Below, piece after piece: positions 53,219-62,033 of a DNA stretch of 64,000 bases (positions within the stretch are counted from its first letter, which is position 1; each line of letters opens with the position of its first letter). This DNA is from CAYGZQ01 sp964354375 [NCBI: uncultured Planctomycetota bacterium] (GTDB lineage: Bacteria > JAJVIF01 > JAPKYR01). The translations under genes and the position numbers were made by a program. The notes beneath the pieces were generated by a model. That model had not been told where the DNA came from and ran no database searches. It was given only the letters and a program-made list of their open reading frames with translations. The stretch spans positions 23,192-87,191 of the forward strand of contig CAYGZQ010000008.1 in the NCBI GenBank assembly GCA_964354375.1. The letters run 5' to 3'.

Positions 53219-55171
53219 TCACCACTCTCCCCTGAGAGTCACGAACACCGAGCGTCCGGGGAGCGGAAATCCGCGGACGTCGGTGATGTCCTCATCGAAA
53301 AAGTTCTTCATTTCCAGGATGAGCGACGTGTCGTTCTCGAAGGTGTATCCCAGGCCAAGAGCGGTCGAGGAATCGGGCGGGAGGAATCGGCTTCCGGACG
53401 GTGTTATCGCGCTTGTGCCGCGTCGCTGCCAGTTCGCGAAGGCCTCCCACGGTTCTCGACGCCACCTGAGCTCGGCGAACAGATCGCTTGACGGCTGTCC
53501 CACGAGCGGTCGGCCCTGTCGGGTGGGATCGCCGGAAGTATCGACCGCGCGCGTGCGCGTGAATGCCCCGCTGAATTCCCAGTTCGGCGCGATAATCCAG
53601 GTGGCCGAGAGCTCGATGCCGCTCGACCTCGTACGCCCCACGTTGTAAGGCTTCCAGCGGAATCCGGAGATGAGCAGGTAATCGATCAGGTCGGTCGTCT
53701 GCAGGTTGAAATAGTCCACTTCCAGGCGAAGGTCCGACGATGTATGCGTGAGGCCCATGTCGAAGCCGAGCGTGCGTTCGCTCGAAAGATCGGGATTGCC
53801 GACGACAAGTCCCTCGTTGCGATAAAGCTCTTCGAAACTGGGCGGGCGGAAGTCGAGGCCGAGATTGGCCCGCGCGGTGAGGCCTTCATCGAAGGGGATT
53901 TTCAGGCCGACCCGCGGGCTCAGTGTGGGATCGCCGTCGAGCAAGTCGCACCTTACCGCGCCGTTCAGGACTGCCCCGGAAGTGAGATACCACTCGTCGC
54001 GAAGCCATGCGGAGAACGTGTCCCTTTCAGGGTTCCCATACTCTCCCGCATTCAGTCTCTCGAGCGCCGCGGATGCTCCGGTTGTCAGGACATCATCTTT
54101 GCTGAAACCCGGACGCGCCCATTCGGCTTTGGCGTCGAGACGGTTGTGCACCCAAGACGTGGACAGCGGGACCCCGGTGCTCTCGCCGAGTGGGTCCTCA
54201 AATGCGCGACTCTGCCTCAGCCACCCGAGCGACAGATCGAGTTTCCCGTCGCCGAAATCCGGGTCCGAGTACGCCGACTGAAAAAAGAGCCTCGAATCGG
54301 TCTGGGACGCGTGGGGACTTGGGAACGTCGTTATGCCCGGGATGCCCTTCTCGGACCTGTACCATTCGCCGGAGAAATCAAGCGTTCGGGAGCGTCCGAG
54401 CTCCCATGCGTGCGCGTACCTCGCCTCGCCTGCGCTGTATTCGTTGTTCTCTCGCGAGTCGATGAAATCGTCGCCTTGCTCGAAAGACGTCCCGTTGTCG
54501 TTCAGGAATGAAAATTCGCCACGTGAACCTTCGAGCTCCAAATGGAAGAGATCGCCGGGCTGTCTCAATGTGAAGCCGCTGGTGACGGTCCTGAAGCTCC
54601 CGCCAGAAAAGCGTCCCGTACGGCTGACCGCAGGACGGTCCTCGGCCTTCAGGCTGGTTAACCGGATCACTCCCCCAACCGCACCGGCGCCCGTGAGCGC
54701 TCCTTCCCCCCCGCGTATGATCTCGATTCTCTCGAGCGAATCGAGCGGGATGTCGCTGAGATCGACCGATCCGCCCGTGGGATTGAGCGGCACATCGTCG
54801 AGAAGCACAAGCACATTTTCGCTTCCCATACCCCTGATCGATATCGTGGAGAGCGAGCCGAGGCCCCCGAAAGAACGCACTGAAACGCCCGGTGTCGAAT
54901 CGAGGACTTCGCTTAAGGTCAATGACCGACGGCTCAACTCGCGAGGATCGAGTACCGTCGCGAACGCCGTCGGTCGATCGAGAATCTCGATATCCTCGAG
55001 GGCCGTCTCCTGCACATAGAGAGTGCCGAGGTCAATCACGCCTGCGGAGACATCGTCGGATTCGCCTTCCTGCGCGTAAAGCGGGGAAGGCAAGCAGAGA
55101 GCCGCCCACAGCAGGAGCGTACAGCACCCGATCACGCGCAATCGTGGGGATTTTCTTCCCTGCCGATCCAT
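53219..55171 (-). CDS. btuB: TonB-dependent receptor, BtuB-like
   Basis: The 650-residue outer membrane receptor has a signal peptide (about 10-33), a plug domain (SLTLSEVLDSTPGVSVRSFGG, ISIRGMGSENVLVLLDDVPLN, LERIEIIRGGEGALTGAGAVGG) and a 22-strand-type barrel ending in an aromatic residue (FVTLRGEW). It matches the vitamin B12 receptor class in size and plug. The best evidence for B12 is that a cobalamin riboswitch lies upstream of its operon. The start follows the upstream stop by 2 bases. Confidence 0.88.
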   Translation of the reverse strand: MDRQGRKSPRLRVIGCCTLLLWAALCLPSPLYAQEGESDDVSAGVIDLGTLYVQETALEDIEILDRPTAFATVLDPRELSRRSLTLSEVLDSTPGVSVRSFGGLGSLSTISIRGMGSENVLVLLDDVPLNPTGGSVDLSDIPLDSLERIEIIRGGEGALTGAGAVGGVIRLTSLKAEDRPAVSRTGRFSGGSFRTVTSGFTLRQPGDLFHLELEGSRGEFSFLNDNGTSFEQGDDFIDSRENNEYSAGEARYAHAWELGRSRTLDFSGEWYRSEKGIPGITTFPSPHASQTDSRLFFQSAYSDPDFGDGKLDLSLGWLRQSRAFEDPLGESTGVPLSTSWVHNRLDAKAEWARPGFSKDDVLTTGASAALERLNAGEYGNPERDTFSAWLRDEWYLTSGAVLNGAVRCDLLDGDPTLSPRVGLKIPFDEGLTARANLGLDFRPPSFEELYRNEGLVVGNPDLSSERTLGFDMGLTHTSSDLRLEVDYFNLQTTDLIDYLLISGFRWKPYNVGRTRSSGIELSATWIIAPNWEFSGAFTRTRAVDTSGDPTRQGRPLVGQPSSDLFAELRWRREPWEAFANWQRRGTSAITPSGSRFLPPDSSTALGLGYTFENDTSLILEMKNFFDEDITDVRGFPLPGRSVFVTLRGEW

Positions 55172-55173
55172 TT

Positions 55174-57213
55174 CTATTTCACTGTGAGAGGGCTTGCAGA
55201 GTGCACCGCCGCAACCGAGTCGCCGTCGAATCCTGCATAGCCCGGAATCGCACCCATTGGAGAGACCTTGCCGAAATCCATGATCAGGTCGCCGTCGTCA
55301 TCGTATTGCTCGCTTCCCGGCGCGTCGACCGAATCGCCCGTGTCGATCAGCCTTACGAATCGGCACCAGGTCAGGCCGACATCGGCGAGGTCGAAAGCGT
55401 CGCCCCCGGCGGCCCACGGATCTGTGGGATCGATCCCGTCCTTCAGGGATCCGTCGGGATATACCGCAGCGTGAACGGGATTCACCCCCGCGATTCCACT
55501 GAAGCTGGACATGTTCGCGTGGGGTTCGATCCCGCACGTGACATTGTCGGGGCTGTAATCGCACGGAAACCTCAGCCAGTCGATACCGTCCCGGCTCACT
55601 TCCACGACGGCGGTCTCATTCCATACGCCCCTCTCGGTCTCGCCTTTCCAGTCGCAGCTTGCGAACTCGAAAGGATTTTCGAACACGATGAAATCGGGGC
55701 CGGGCCCGTCAACGATCACGTTATCGACAAACTCGAGTGTTGCGACTCCGCCGTACCCGAGCGCGCATACCTCCGTGCCGCCGCCCGTGCTCCCGCCTCC
55801 GGACGGAGGTCCCAGAAGACTTGCGGGATCGGTGTAGCCCTCGCCGGGGACATTCGGGAATCCGAAGGTTACGTCCGCCACATCCGCGAACGGGTCCTCG
55901 CAATAGACAACCGCATCCGCGCCTTGTTTCTCATAATTCGCCGTCACCGACGCTGTCCCGCCCCACCAACGGGAAGTCAGGCGAGTTGCTTTTCCAGCTT
56001 CGATCTTGGCGAGCGGGTTGCCGTTGAGATCGGTTCCCCAGATTTCCCATTTCACTCCATCAGTGATGGAGCCGAGGCAGCCGTCGGAATAGCGTACGGC
56101 GGCTTTGAGCTGGACCGATGATCCCTGCGTGGAAAGCGACGCAGCGGAGGGCGATATCTCCAAAGCGTCGATAGGCGGAGTGTCAGCGGTGACATTGATC
56201 TCGACGAGCGAGAATGTCGTGAGAGCGTCGTTTGACGGGTTGTTCAGAGCATCCCGTATGCAGATCAAAGCGGGATGGACGCCTGGAGCGGCCGACAGGT
56301 CGTTCGGAATTTCACAGGCAAAATGCGGGGAGGCCGATTCTCCCTCGAAGACCGCTTGCACTGCGTTCGGAGCGAGGTCGGGAGCTTCCAGCGATACCAG
56401 CGCCGCCTCGCCGTCGCTCTGCCAGTCGTTGAAGTCAATATCGATTTTCGCGAATGCGTTAGGATGCGCGTCTATCGGGCCGGAGATCAGGGTCTTAATG
56501 CCCCAGGCCTCGTTGCAGTGCGGACTAAGGGAAGGATTGCCGGGATCGACAATCGCGGGCGGAAGCCAGCACGCGTCGACGACATACTCGAACATCCCCG
56601 GACCGCTCTTCGGCATGTGAACGATCACGTCGCGCTCGTGAACGGAGTCGTGCGCAAATCGTCGCTCGGAATTGTCGGTAGCGAGATCGACGAATGGATT
56701 GATGTCGGCGAGAGGCTCGTGCGACCAGCGGGACGTGTAGCCATCGGGATTGTCGATGACCCGCGAGACGCTGCCGGACGGGAACCAGAGCTGGGGCGGC
56801 GCCATGACGATTCCCTTCACGTCGAAGGCATCGAATGTCGCCGATCCCGGAAACGGATGGGCGATCTCGACTGTGACAGTCACGTGGCTGTCGTCGATCT
56901 TTACCGGGTTCTTGAACGTGACGCATCCGGGACAGACCGGCGGGATGAGAAGGTCGGTCACGTTCCAGTGCGCGGTCGACGACCTCACGGGCGACGCTTC
57001 CACACGGGGATTGCCGGCGTCCGGGTAGATCGAGACCGTCCACTCACCGAGGAAGTGGTGCTGTTCAAAACCGGACGCGGAGCCGGTCGCCTCATGCGGC
57101 TGCGCGGGTGTCGGCGCGATGGGGTCGGGGTGGGCACATGCGAAACACGTCAGGATGAAGAGGAAGCTCAGGAAACTCAGTAATCGATAGCGGCGGGCGG
57201 GTCGTGTCGACAT
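55174..57213 (-). CDS. Large lipoprotein of the B12-regulated operon
   Basis: The product has 679 residues from ATG 57213 (AGGGAG 7 nt upstream). A hydrophobic signal ends in a possible lipobox (FACAHP). Residues ~45-300 match the N-terminal module of the LVIVD lipoprotein (VTVEIAHPFPGSATFDAFDV, DNPDGYTSRW). A middle segment resembles a bacterial Ig-like fold. The C-terminal ~200 residues contain VDGPGPDFIVFENPF, ETAVVEVSRDGIDWLRFP and GGDAFDLADVGLTWCRFVRL. This signature occurs in surface proteins found next to cobalamin receptors. A cobalamin- or carrier-binding role on the cell surface is inferred. Confidence 0.7.
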   Translation of the reverse strand: MSTRPARRYRLLSFLSFLFILTCFACAHPDPIAPTPAQPHEATGSASGFEQHHFLGEWTVSIYPDAGNPRVEASPVRSSTAHWNVTDLLIPPVCPGCVTFKNPVKIDDSHVTVTVEIAHPFPGSATFDAFDVKGIVMAPPQLWFPSGSVSRVIDNPDGYTSRWSHEPLADINPFVDLATDNSERRFAHDSVHERDVIVHMPKSGPGMFEYVVDACWLPPAIVDPGNPSLSPHCNEAWGIKTLISGPIDAHPNAFAKIDIDFNDWQSDGEAALVSLEAPDLAPNAVQAVFEGESASPHFACEIPNDLSAAPGVHPALICIRDALNNPSNDALTTFSLVEINVTADTPPIDALEISPSAASLSTQGSSVQLKAAVRYSDGCLGSITDGVKWEIWGTDLNGNPLAKIEAGKATRLTSRWWGGTASVTANYEKQGADAVVYCEDPFADVADVTFGFPNVPGEGYTDPASLLGPPSGGGSTGGGTEVCALGYGGVATLEFVDNVIVDGPGPDFIVFENPFEFASCDWKGETERGVWNETAVVEVSRDGIDWLRFPCDYSPDNVTCGIEPHANMSSFSGIAGVNPVHAAVYPDGSLKDGIDPTDPWAAGGDAFDLADVGLTWCRFVRLIDTGDSVDAPGSEQYDDDGDLIMDFGKVSPMGAIPGYAGFDGDSVAAVHSASPLTVK

Positions 57214-57264
57214 TCGTAACTCCCTAGCGAGTCCGTGGCTCGCGATAGAAGCTCTCAGCGGACA

Positions 57265-57440
57265 TTGCACGCGGTGCGATCGGTCTCCTGGCTTTGGGTC
57301 ATCTCCCCCTCCGGGCCTTCTCAGGCGAGCTCATTCTTGTCGAATGGCTCACCCAATGGCGTGAAGCCGGGGGGAATCGCCAACACAGTTGCCGGACAGC
57401 GACGGACTCTCACCGTCTTCCCGTGCATCGCACCGTGCCG
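57265..57440 (-). promoter_or_regulatory. Cobalamin (AdoCbl-class) riboswitch
   Basis: Read on the - strand, a 9-bp P1 stem (57427-57435 with 57272-57280, ATCGCACCG/CGGTGCGAT) closes an element containing GGGAAGACGGTGAGAGTCC, then GCTGTCCGGCAACTGTG and, near the 3' end, AGCCAGGAGACCGATC. These match the conserved GGGAAnnnGGTG, TCCnnnGCTGnCC-GCnACTG and GCCAGGAGACC boxes of cobalamin riboswitches. It lies in the leader of the three-gene surface-protein/BtuB-like operon, 52 bases before the first start codon. It should repress expression when cobalamin is plentiful. Confidence 0.93.
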
Positions 57441-57457
57441 GTGTTTTTCCGCAGGAA

Positions 57458-57486
57458 AGGATAGCAGGACTGGGGATGACTGGCAA
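57458..57486 (-). promoter_or_regulatory. Promoter of the cobalamin-riboswitch operon
   Basis: On the - strand, TTGCCA (57486-57481) and TATCCT (57463-57458) are 17 bases apart and lie just upstream of the riboswitch 5' end at about 57440. Confidence 0.6.
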
Positions 57487-57528
57487 GATTCAAGCGGGAC
57501 CGCTGCTCAACAGGCAACGCCGCGGATC

Positions 57529-58728
57529 CTACCGGTCTGTTGCGATCGGGATGACACCTTCGAACCGGCCGGCGATTTCCTCTTCGTCTTCCTCAGGCTG
57601 GCGTCCGCAGAGCCTGGTCGCCAGAACCACCTCTCTGATCAAGCCCTGGCTTATGTACTGATCGATGGGAGGTCTGAGTCCGATGATTCGCATCAGTGTT
57701 GCGATCTCAGCCGGGTCCGCTTCCAGGATTTCGTGCTGGGGACAGGGAAACCCGATTCTTGAGATTATGTAGTCGGCAAGCCAGATGACACAAGTGAGAG
57801 GGTCGATAGGATCTTTCATCGGTGAATGGTGACTTCCGATGGGGTATGCAATTGCCTCGGGAAGGTGCCATGCGCGAACGAAAGACTGGCCCCAGGTCTG
57901 GTGATTGAAGCCCATCGCGGCATCCTCATGGGCTATCAGCGGCTCGTGCGCGGTTGCAGAGCAAACCAGCGCGGTATCGAGCTTCCTCCGCTCGGTGGTC
58001 AGAAGCAGAAGCAGGCCGATGTCGTGCAGAAGGCCCACGGTAGCCGCAACCGACGGGTCGATTCTGTGACCGGAGCGTGCGAGATGGCGTGCGGTGACGC
58101 TTGCTGCGGACGCGTGCCGCCAGATAAGCCTCTGGTTGAGCCCGTGCAGGGAGGGTGGCGCGACCGAGCGCTCCAGCGCGTTCTGGAGCACGAGCGAACG
58201 CACAGCGTCGATGCCGAGCAAGGTGACCGCCCTCTGCAGGGTGTCGACCTCGTCCACCAGGCCGAACAGACTGGAATTAACCCAGCGCAACAGCCTTGCC
58301 GCGATTGTCTGGTCCTGTTCGATTACCTGGGCGATCTCCTTTGACCCGCCCCCGGGTTTCGCCAGCACCGGCAACAGATCGAGTGCCACACGCGGTAAGT
58401 TGGGGATCGCTTCGGTCAGAGTCTCAAGAAGGTTGACAGTGTCTGTGGAGACTTCAGAGAGCGTGAGGTAGTTCGCGTAGATGCCCACATAGGTCACGGC
58501 GATTTTCGGAGGCTCCTCAGGCGAATCCTCTGCATCTTCTGCGATTTCGGGCGACTCGGACTTCTCGGCAACAGGAGTCACCGATTCCGGCAACGTGATG
58601 TCCGGGATCTCCTGAGAGGGAGGTTCCGCTGCCGTCTCACGAACATGAGGTCGCCTGAAGGTGGAGGCGAATGTACCAATTACCACCAGCACCAAAGCGC
58701 CCAGTATTATCGCCAGCATAAGAGACAT
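57529..58728 (-). CDS. Membrane-anchored HDOD-domain protein
   Basis: The 399-residue product has an N-terminal membrane helix (MLAIILGALVLVVIGTFA), a Pro/Glu-rich linker (about residues 25-75) and a HDOD domain (NLPRVALDLLPVL, LLRWVNSSLFG, AVTLLGIDAVRSLVLQNALE, and TVGLLHDIGLLLLL). The HD pair is present, but HDOD proteins as a class usually lack phosphodiesterase activity and act as signalling adaptors. It lies upstream of the riboswitch operon on the same strand but appears separate from it because the operon has its own promoter. Confidence 0.87.
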   Translation of the reverse strand: MSLMLAIILGALVLVVIGTFASTFRRPHVRETAAEPPSQEIPDITLPESVTPVAEKSESPEIAEDAEDSPEEPPKIAVTYVGIYANYLTLSEVSTDTVNLLETLTEAIPNLPRVALDLLPVLAKPGGGSKEIAQVIEQDQTIAARLLRWVNSSLFGLVDEVDTLQRAVTLLGIDAVRSLVLQNALERSVAPPSLHGLNQRLIWRHASAASVTARHLARSGHRIDPSVAATVGLLHDIGLLLLLTTERRKLDTALVCSATAHEPLIAHEDAAMGFNHQTWGQSFVRAWHLPEAIAYPIGSHHSPMKDPIDPLTCVIWLADYIISRIGFPCPQHEILEADPAEIATLMRIIGLRPPIDQYISQGLIREVVLATRLCGRQPEEDEEEIAGRFEGVIPIATDR

Positions 58729-58895
58729 GATCTTCTCCGTGCACTTGGCCGTTTGGTCACTTCAACATTATTATCCGGTCTCTGTACGGATATTAGGTTA
58801 AACGGGCTCAATCAGACTGAACAATAAGACTGCGATCCGGACGGCATTCGCAATCGAGTGTCCTGCCGGCCGACGCACTGTGGAGTGAAATGCTC

Positions 58896-58901
58896 TATAA
58901 T
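58896..58901 (+). promoter_or_regulatory. -10 element before the small lipoprotein gene
   Basis: A perfect TATAAT ends only 14 bases before ATG 58916, so the transcript would have a leader of about 6-8 bases, nearly leaderless. No strong -35 box is visible. If the true start is the internal ATG at 58964, the leader would be normal. Confidence 0.45.
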
Positions 58902-58915
58902 GAAATCCCGAAACG

Positions 58916-59566
58916 ATGTACGATCCAGGTGTCAGGATATTGCTGCTTGGCGCGGCAGCGAGCATGGCTGTCGTGCTGGCGGGGTGCCCGTCCAGACAGG
59001 CGTCCACAACACAGGAGCCATACCGGACAGGATGTTGGGCGGGTACGATGAAGGTTGAGGCCGTCCTTGTCATGCTCGACAAGCCCGCTTATCTCAACGA
59101 GAGTCAGACAACCACCTACTGGAACATGGCGTGGGATCTGCAGGCTGACATCCGGCTGGATGAGTTCCAGGACGGCAGCGTGACGGGGACTGCAAGGGGG
59201 GACCTCTGTCACTGGGCTTCGGTGGACGCAGGTATGCGCGATTTCAAGGCGGCTTCGAGCGGACGATGGGACAAACACGCGACCTTCGAGCTGCAGCTCA
59301 ACGGCACGGTGGACGATGAGGGTTATTCGCTGAAACCCGTGGAACTGCCCACATCCCTGCCGAATCCGGGCCCCGAGGGCGGAGTGATCCAGTTCTGGGA
59401 TTTCCTGTTTCCATCCAAAATCGAAGGGCGATGGCCGTCGGACGGTTCCCGAATCATGGAGGGGAAGGACATTCGCATCCACGGTAACGACATGAAACAA
59501 ACCTCCGAGGAGCCCAATTTCAGGAATTTCTTGATCCAGTATACCTGGTCGATTCGCAGTCTGTAG
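58916..59566 (+). CDS. Small lipoprotein of unknown function
   Basis: The 216-residue product has a lipoprotein signal (ILLLGAAASMAVVLAGC). The mature part is rich in Trp and Gly, with beta-like strands (WNMAWDLQADIRLDEFQDGS, WDKHATFELQLNG, VIQFWDFLFPSKIEGRW). No family is recognised. The start is either 58916 or the internal ATG at 58964; the lipobox is kept in both. Confidence 0.65.
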   Translation: MYDPGVRILLLGAAASMAVVLAGCPSRQASTTQEPYRTGCWAGTMKVEAVLVMLDKPAYLNESQTTTYWNMAWDLQADIRLDEFQDGSVTGTARGDLCHWASVDAGMRDFKAASSGRWDKHATFELQLNGTVDDEGYSLKPVELPTSLPNPGPEGGVIQFWDFLFPSKIEGRWPSDGSRIMEGKDIRIHGNDMKQTSEEPNFRNFLIQYTWSIRSL

Positions 59567-59597
59567 CGGAGAGAAATGGTGCGCCCCGACCCGAGTC

Positions 59598-59627
59598 TTG
59601 CGTCTTTTCAATCGTCGACTCTATGAT
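59598..59627 (+). promoter_or_regulatory. Promoter upstream of the unknown-function gene at 59657
   Basis: TTGCGT (59598-59603) and TATGAT (59622-59627) are 18 bases apart, 29 bases before ATG 59657. AAGGAGA lies between. Confidence 0.5.
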
Positions 59628-59656
59628 ATGATTTGGCGGAAGGAGAACCGGACTTT

Positions 59657-60472
59657 ATGAGAAGAATCGAGATTTTCCTGTATGTCGTGGCGGGAAACAA
59701 AAGCCCAGACAGGATCGAAGGAGTCGTGCCGTTTCGTGTCGACGACAGCCATATTTTCCACGGACCCGACCAGACGCAGTTTCGCAAGGAGATGAGGGAC
59801 AGGTTCCTGACGTACAGCCATAGCGTGGCCCCGGAGGTGGAGATATATCTTGCGGGTGTGAACGAGCTGGTCGATCAGAGCCCCAGGAAGATTCTCTGGT
59901 TCGGTCGGATCACCCGCGTGATGACATTCGAAGCCGCGCATAAGCTTCTCGAGACTCCCGAGTTCTCGTCCCTTGAAAATGTGGAGCTGGAAGGGCACGC
60001 CGGGAAGAACATGTCGCCTCTGCACCTTGAGCCGATCATCCTTGTGGGACATCTGGGAGGCTACCGGCACCGAAGCGACTATCACTCGAAGACCAGTCGC
60101 GACGGCATGCCCGACTGGGTCAAGGACGTGGTCGATCCCGGCGATAAGCGGGAGTTCGGAATCACTGAGAAGGAGCTTCTGCTCAAAGACCTCTCAAGAA
60201 GGAAGGGGGTTTTCAAGAGAGACTGTTGCTTCCTGCTGGAGAACATCTTCTTCGCGCAAGGTAAGGGTTTTCCGATCACGGATGAGCTCGTTTCGATGCT
60301 CAGGGAGAGGCAGCCGGGACAGGACATCGACAATGTCGCCCTGTTCGGTCACAAGCTGGGGAAGGACGGGAAGAAGACTATCGAAAAGTTCAGCGGCAAG
60401 CAGCTTCACATCAGGTGGCAGATCGCCGATCGAATGCTGGAATACTTATTGAATAATCTGCCGGGTCGGTAG
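59657..60472 (+). CDS. Protein of unknown function with a PUA/Nmad-like outline
   Basis: The 271-residue product lacks a signal peptide or TM segments and should be cytoplasmic. The early strands (RRIEIFLYVVAGNKSPDRIEG), a conserved-looking ILWFGRITRVMTFEAAHKLL and YRHRSDYH vaguely recall nucleotide-modification-associated or EVE/PUA-like proteins. The second half is helical and charged. This resemblance is weak and unverified. AAGGAGA lies 11 nt before ATG 59657. It is a single-gene unit with its own promoter, upstream of lexA on the same strand. Confidence 0.6.
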   Translation: MRRIEIFLYVVAGNKSPDRIEGVVPFRVDDSHIFHGPDQTQFRKEMRDRFLTYSHSVAPEVEIYLAGVNELVDQSPRKILWFGRITRVMTFEAAHKLLETPEFSSLENVELEGHAGKNMSPLHLEPIILVGHLGGYRHRSDYHSKTSRDGMPDWVKDVVDPGDKREFGITEKELLLKDLSRRKGVFKRDCCFLLENIFFAQGKGFPITDELVSMLRERQPGQDIDNVALFGHKLGKDGKKTIEKFSGKQLHIRWQIADRMLEYLLNNLPGR

Positions 60473-60520
60473 GACCGGGCAAAGGCCTTTTTGAGATTGG
60501 CCGAAATCGCGTCTTTCCTC

Positions 60521-60553
60521 TTCCCAAACGGACCTTAATTTGGTATAGTATAC
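60521..60553 (+). promoter_or_regulatory. lexA promoter and candidate operator
   Basis: TTCCCA (60521-60526), a 17-base spacer, and an extended -10 TGGTATAGT (60541-60549). A perfect 11-base dyad GTATAGTATAC (60543-60553) overlaps the -10. It lies 45 bases upstream of the lexA start and could be a repressor site; the canonical GAAC-N4-GTTC or CTGT-N8-ACAG boxes are not present. Confidence 0.5.
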
Positions 60554-60598
60554 GAAAATGGAGCGTTAAGATCGATTCGCTCCTGCACGGAGGTGCGC

Positions 60599-61258
60599 AT
60601 GCCGCCACGAAAACTCACGGCCAGACAAGAGGAGATTCTGAGGTTCATCATCTCATACATCCGGACCAATGAGCGTCCGCCCACTATCCGGGACATTGCC
60701 GATCACTTCGAGTTCACCGTCAAGGGCGCGTACGATCATCTTCTCGCGCTGGAGAGGAAAGGCTGGATAGACCGGGAGGGGAAGCATTCGCGGGGAATAA
60801 CGGTCAGGGAGTACCCCCACGGGCTTCAGCATCTGAAACGTCAGAAGGAGCTTCTGAAAGAGGACATCCGCGCGATACCTCTCGTGGGGCGCATCGCGGC
60901 CGGTGAGCCCGACGCGGCGATCGCGACGAGCGACGAGCACTTCGTGATCAGCGGCGACTATCTCTCGGGCGAGGAGCATTTCGCCCTGAAAGTGAACGGA
61001 GACAGCATGCAGGACGCCGGAATCTACCGCGGCGACATCGTGATCATCCGTCGCCAGCAGACCGCGCGTAACAACGAGATTGTCGTCGCCCTGCTGGAAG
61101 GGATCGAAAGCGAAGCCACACTCAAGCGTTTCATCAAGACGGGGAACCAGATCATTTTGCGTCCGGAGAATTCGAAATACGAGGACATGATGATCGACGA
61201 CCCGAGCCGTCTGCAGATCAACGGTGTCGTTGTGGGATTGTACAGGCCGATGAGGTAG
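60599..61258 (+). CDS. lexA: LexA family SOS repressor
   Basis: LexA represses DNA-damage genes and self-cleaves when RecA is active. The 219-residue product has an N-terminal winged helix (LTARQEEILRFIISYIRTN, TIRDIADHF, AYDHLLALERKGWI) and a C-terminal S24 peptidase domain with the Ala-Gly cleavage site in GRIAAGEP, the Ser in KVNGDSMQDAG and the Lys in ATLKRFIK. All catalytic residues are present. GGAGG lies 5 nt before ATG 60599. It ends at a strong terminator (61292-61318). Confidence 0.93.
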   Translation: MPPRKLTARQEEILRFIISYIRTNERPPTIRDIADHFEFTVKGAYDHLLALERKGWIDREGKHSRGITVREYPHGLQHLKRQKELLKEDIRAIPLVGRIAAGEPDAAIATSDEHFVISGDYLSGEEHFALKVNGDSMQDAGIYRGDIVIIRRQQTARNNEIVVALLEGIESEATLKRFIKTGNQIILRPENSKYEDMMIDDPSRLQINGVVVGLYRPMR

Positions 61259-61291
61259 ATCGGCCCCCCTGAATTGTCATCGGGCTTTGTG

Positions 61292-61318
61292 CCGAACGCG
61301 ACCCGCGTTCGGTTTTTT
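61292..61318 (+). terminator. lexA terminator
   Basis: A 9-bp perfect stem CCGAACGCG/CGCGTTCGG (61292-61300 with 61304-61312), a 3-base loop and a run of six T. It lies 33 bases after lexA. Confidence 0.93.
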
Positions 61319-61331
61319 CTTGAGGGTTGTT

Positions 61332-61976
61332 TCAGTCAACAGCGCCTGCTGCTGCCGTTGCCGCTTCAAGGAGCGATTCCAGGTTCGCGTGGGCGTCGAG
61401 GAAGTAGTCCCTGATGTCGGGCACCGGCTCTTCGATCATCCAGTCGCCGACCTCATCCAGCGCGGCCTCCAACGCGTCCCCCCAGCCCTCTTCGATTTCG
61501 TCCGATGACGGGACGCGCATGTTCCTCAGGCCCTCGGCGGCGTTTTCCCTTGCCTCGTCGTTTTCATCTCGGATGTGCGCGACCAGTGCGTTCAGGGCGT
61601 CGACAGTGGGAAAATTCGAGAGATTGTACAGAGCCTGGGCGGGATGCGTGTCGATCGCGTCGATGAGCACCGGCACCGCTCTCGGGTCGCCGGTCTGTCC
61701 CAACAGGACAACTGCGCCGGTGACGACCCGGTCGTGCATGAAAGCATCGGGAGGGTCATTGTAGTAAATCTCGATGCAGGCGCACGCGAGCTCCTCCGAT
61801 GTCCAGATCTCGAAGAACAACCCGTTGTCTTCCGCGGTGAGCATCTGACGGATTCCCGCAACCGTGTCGGCGCCTATCCGGCAATCGGCAGGCACCTGCG
61901 CCCTGGCCGTGGACACGGACGCAAGAAGGATCAGTACGGAAACCGTCACTATCGAAAAAAGCGGTCTGCGCATCAT
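61332..61976 (-). CDS. Exported HEAT-repeat-like protein
   Basis: The 214-residue product (ATG 61976, AGGAG 5 nt upstream) has a signal peptide ending ASVSTARA-Q. The mature part has HEAT/PBS-lyase-like repeats: VVTGAVVLLGQTGDPRAVPV, VLIDAIDTHPAQALYNLSNF and VDALNALVAHIRDENDEAREN-type helices. Such repeats mediate protein binding. It is probably periplasmic. No partner can be named. It lies between lexA and the metzincin gene. Confidence 0.7.
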   Translation of the reverse strand: MMRRPLFSIVTVSVLILLASVSTARAQVPADCRIGADTVAGIRQMLTAEDNGLFFEIWTSEELACACIEIYYNDPPDAFMHDRVVTGAVVLLGQTGDPRAVPVLIDAIDTHPAQALYNLSNFPTVDALNALVAHIRDENDEARENAAEGLRNMRVPSSDEIEEGWGDALEAALDEVGDWMIEEPVPDIRDYFLDAHANLESLLEAATAAAGAVD

Positions 61977-62033
61977 GTTTCTCCTCAAAACCTCGGCGAA
62001 TATAGGCGAATATATTTATCTTCAGAATCGGCC

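Noticed and set aside
57214-57270. N-terminal extension of the B12-operon lipoprotein upstream of 57213
   Set aside because: It would run into the riboswitch 3' end and place 19 residues before the signal peptide; ATG 57213 has a good ribosome-binding site.
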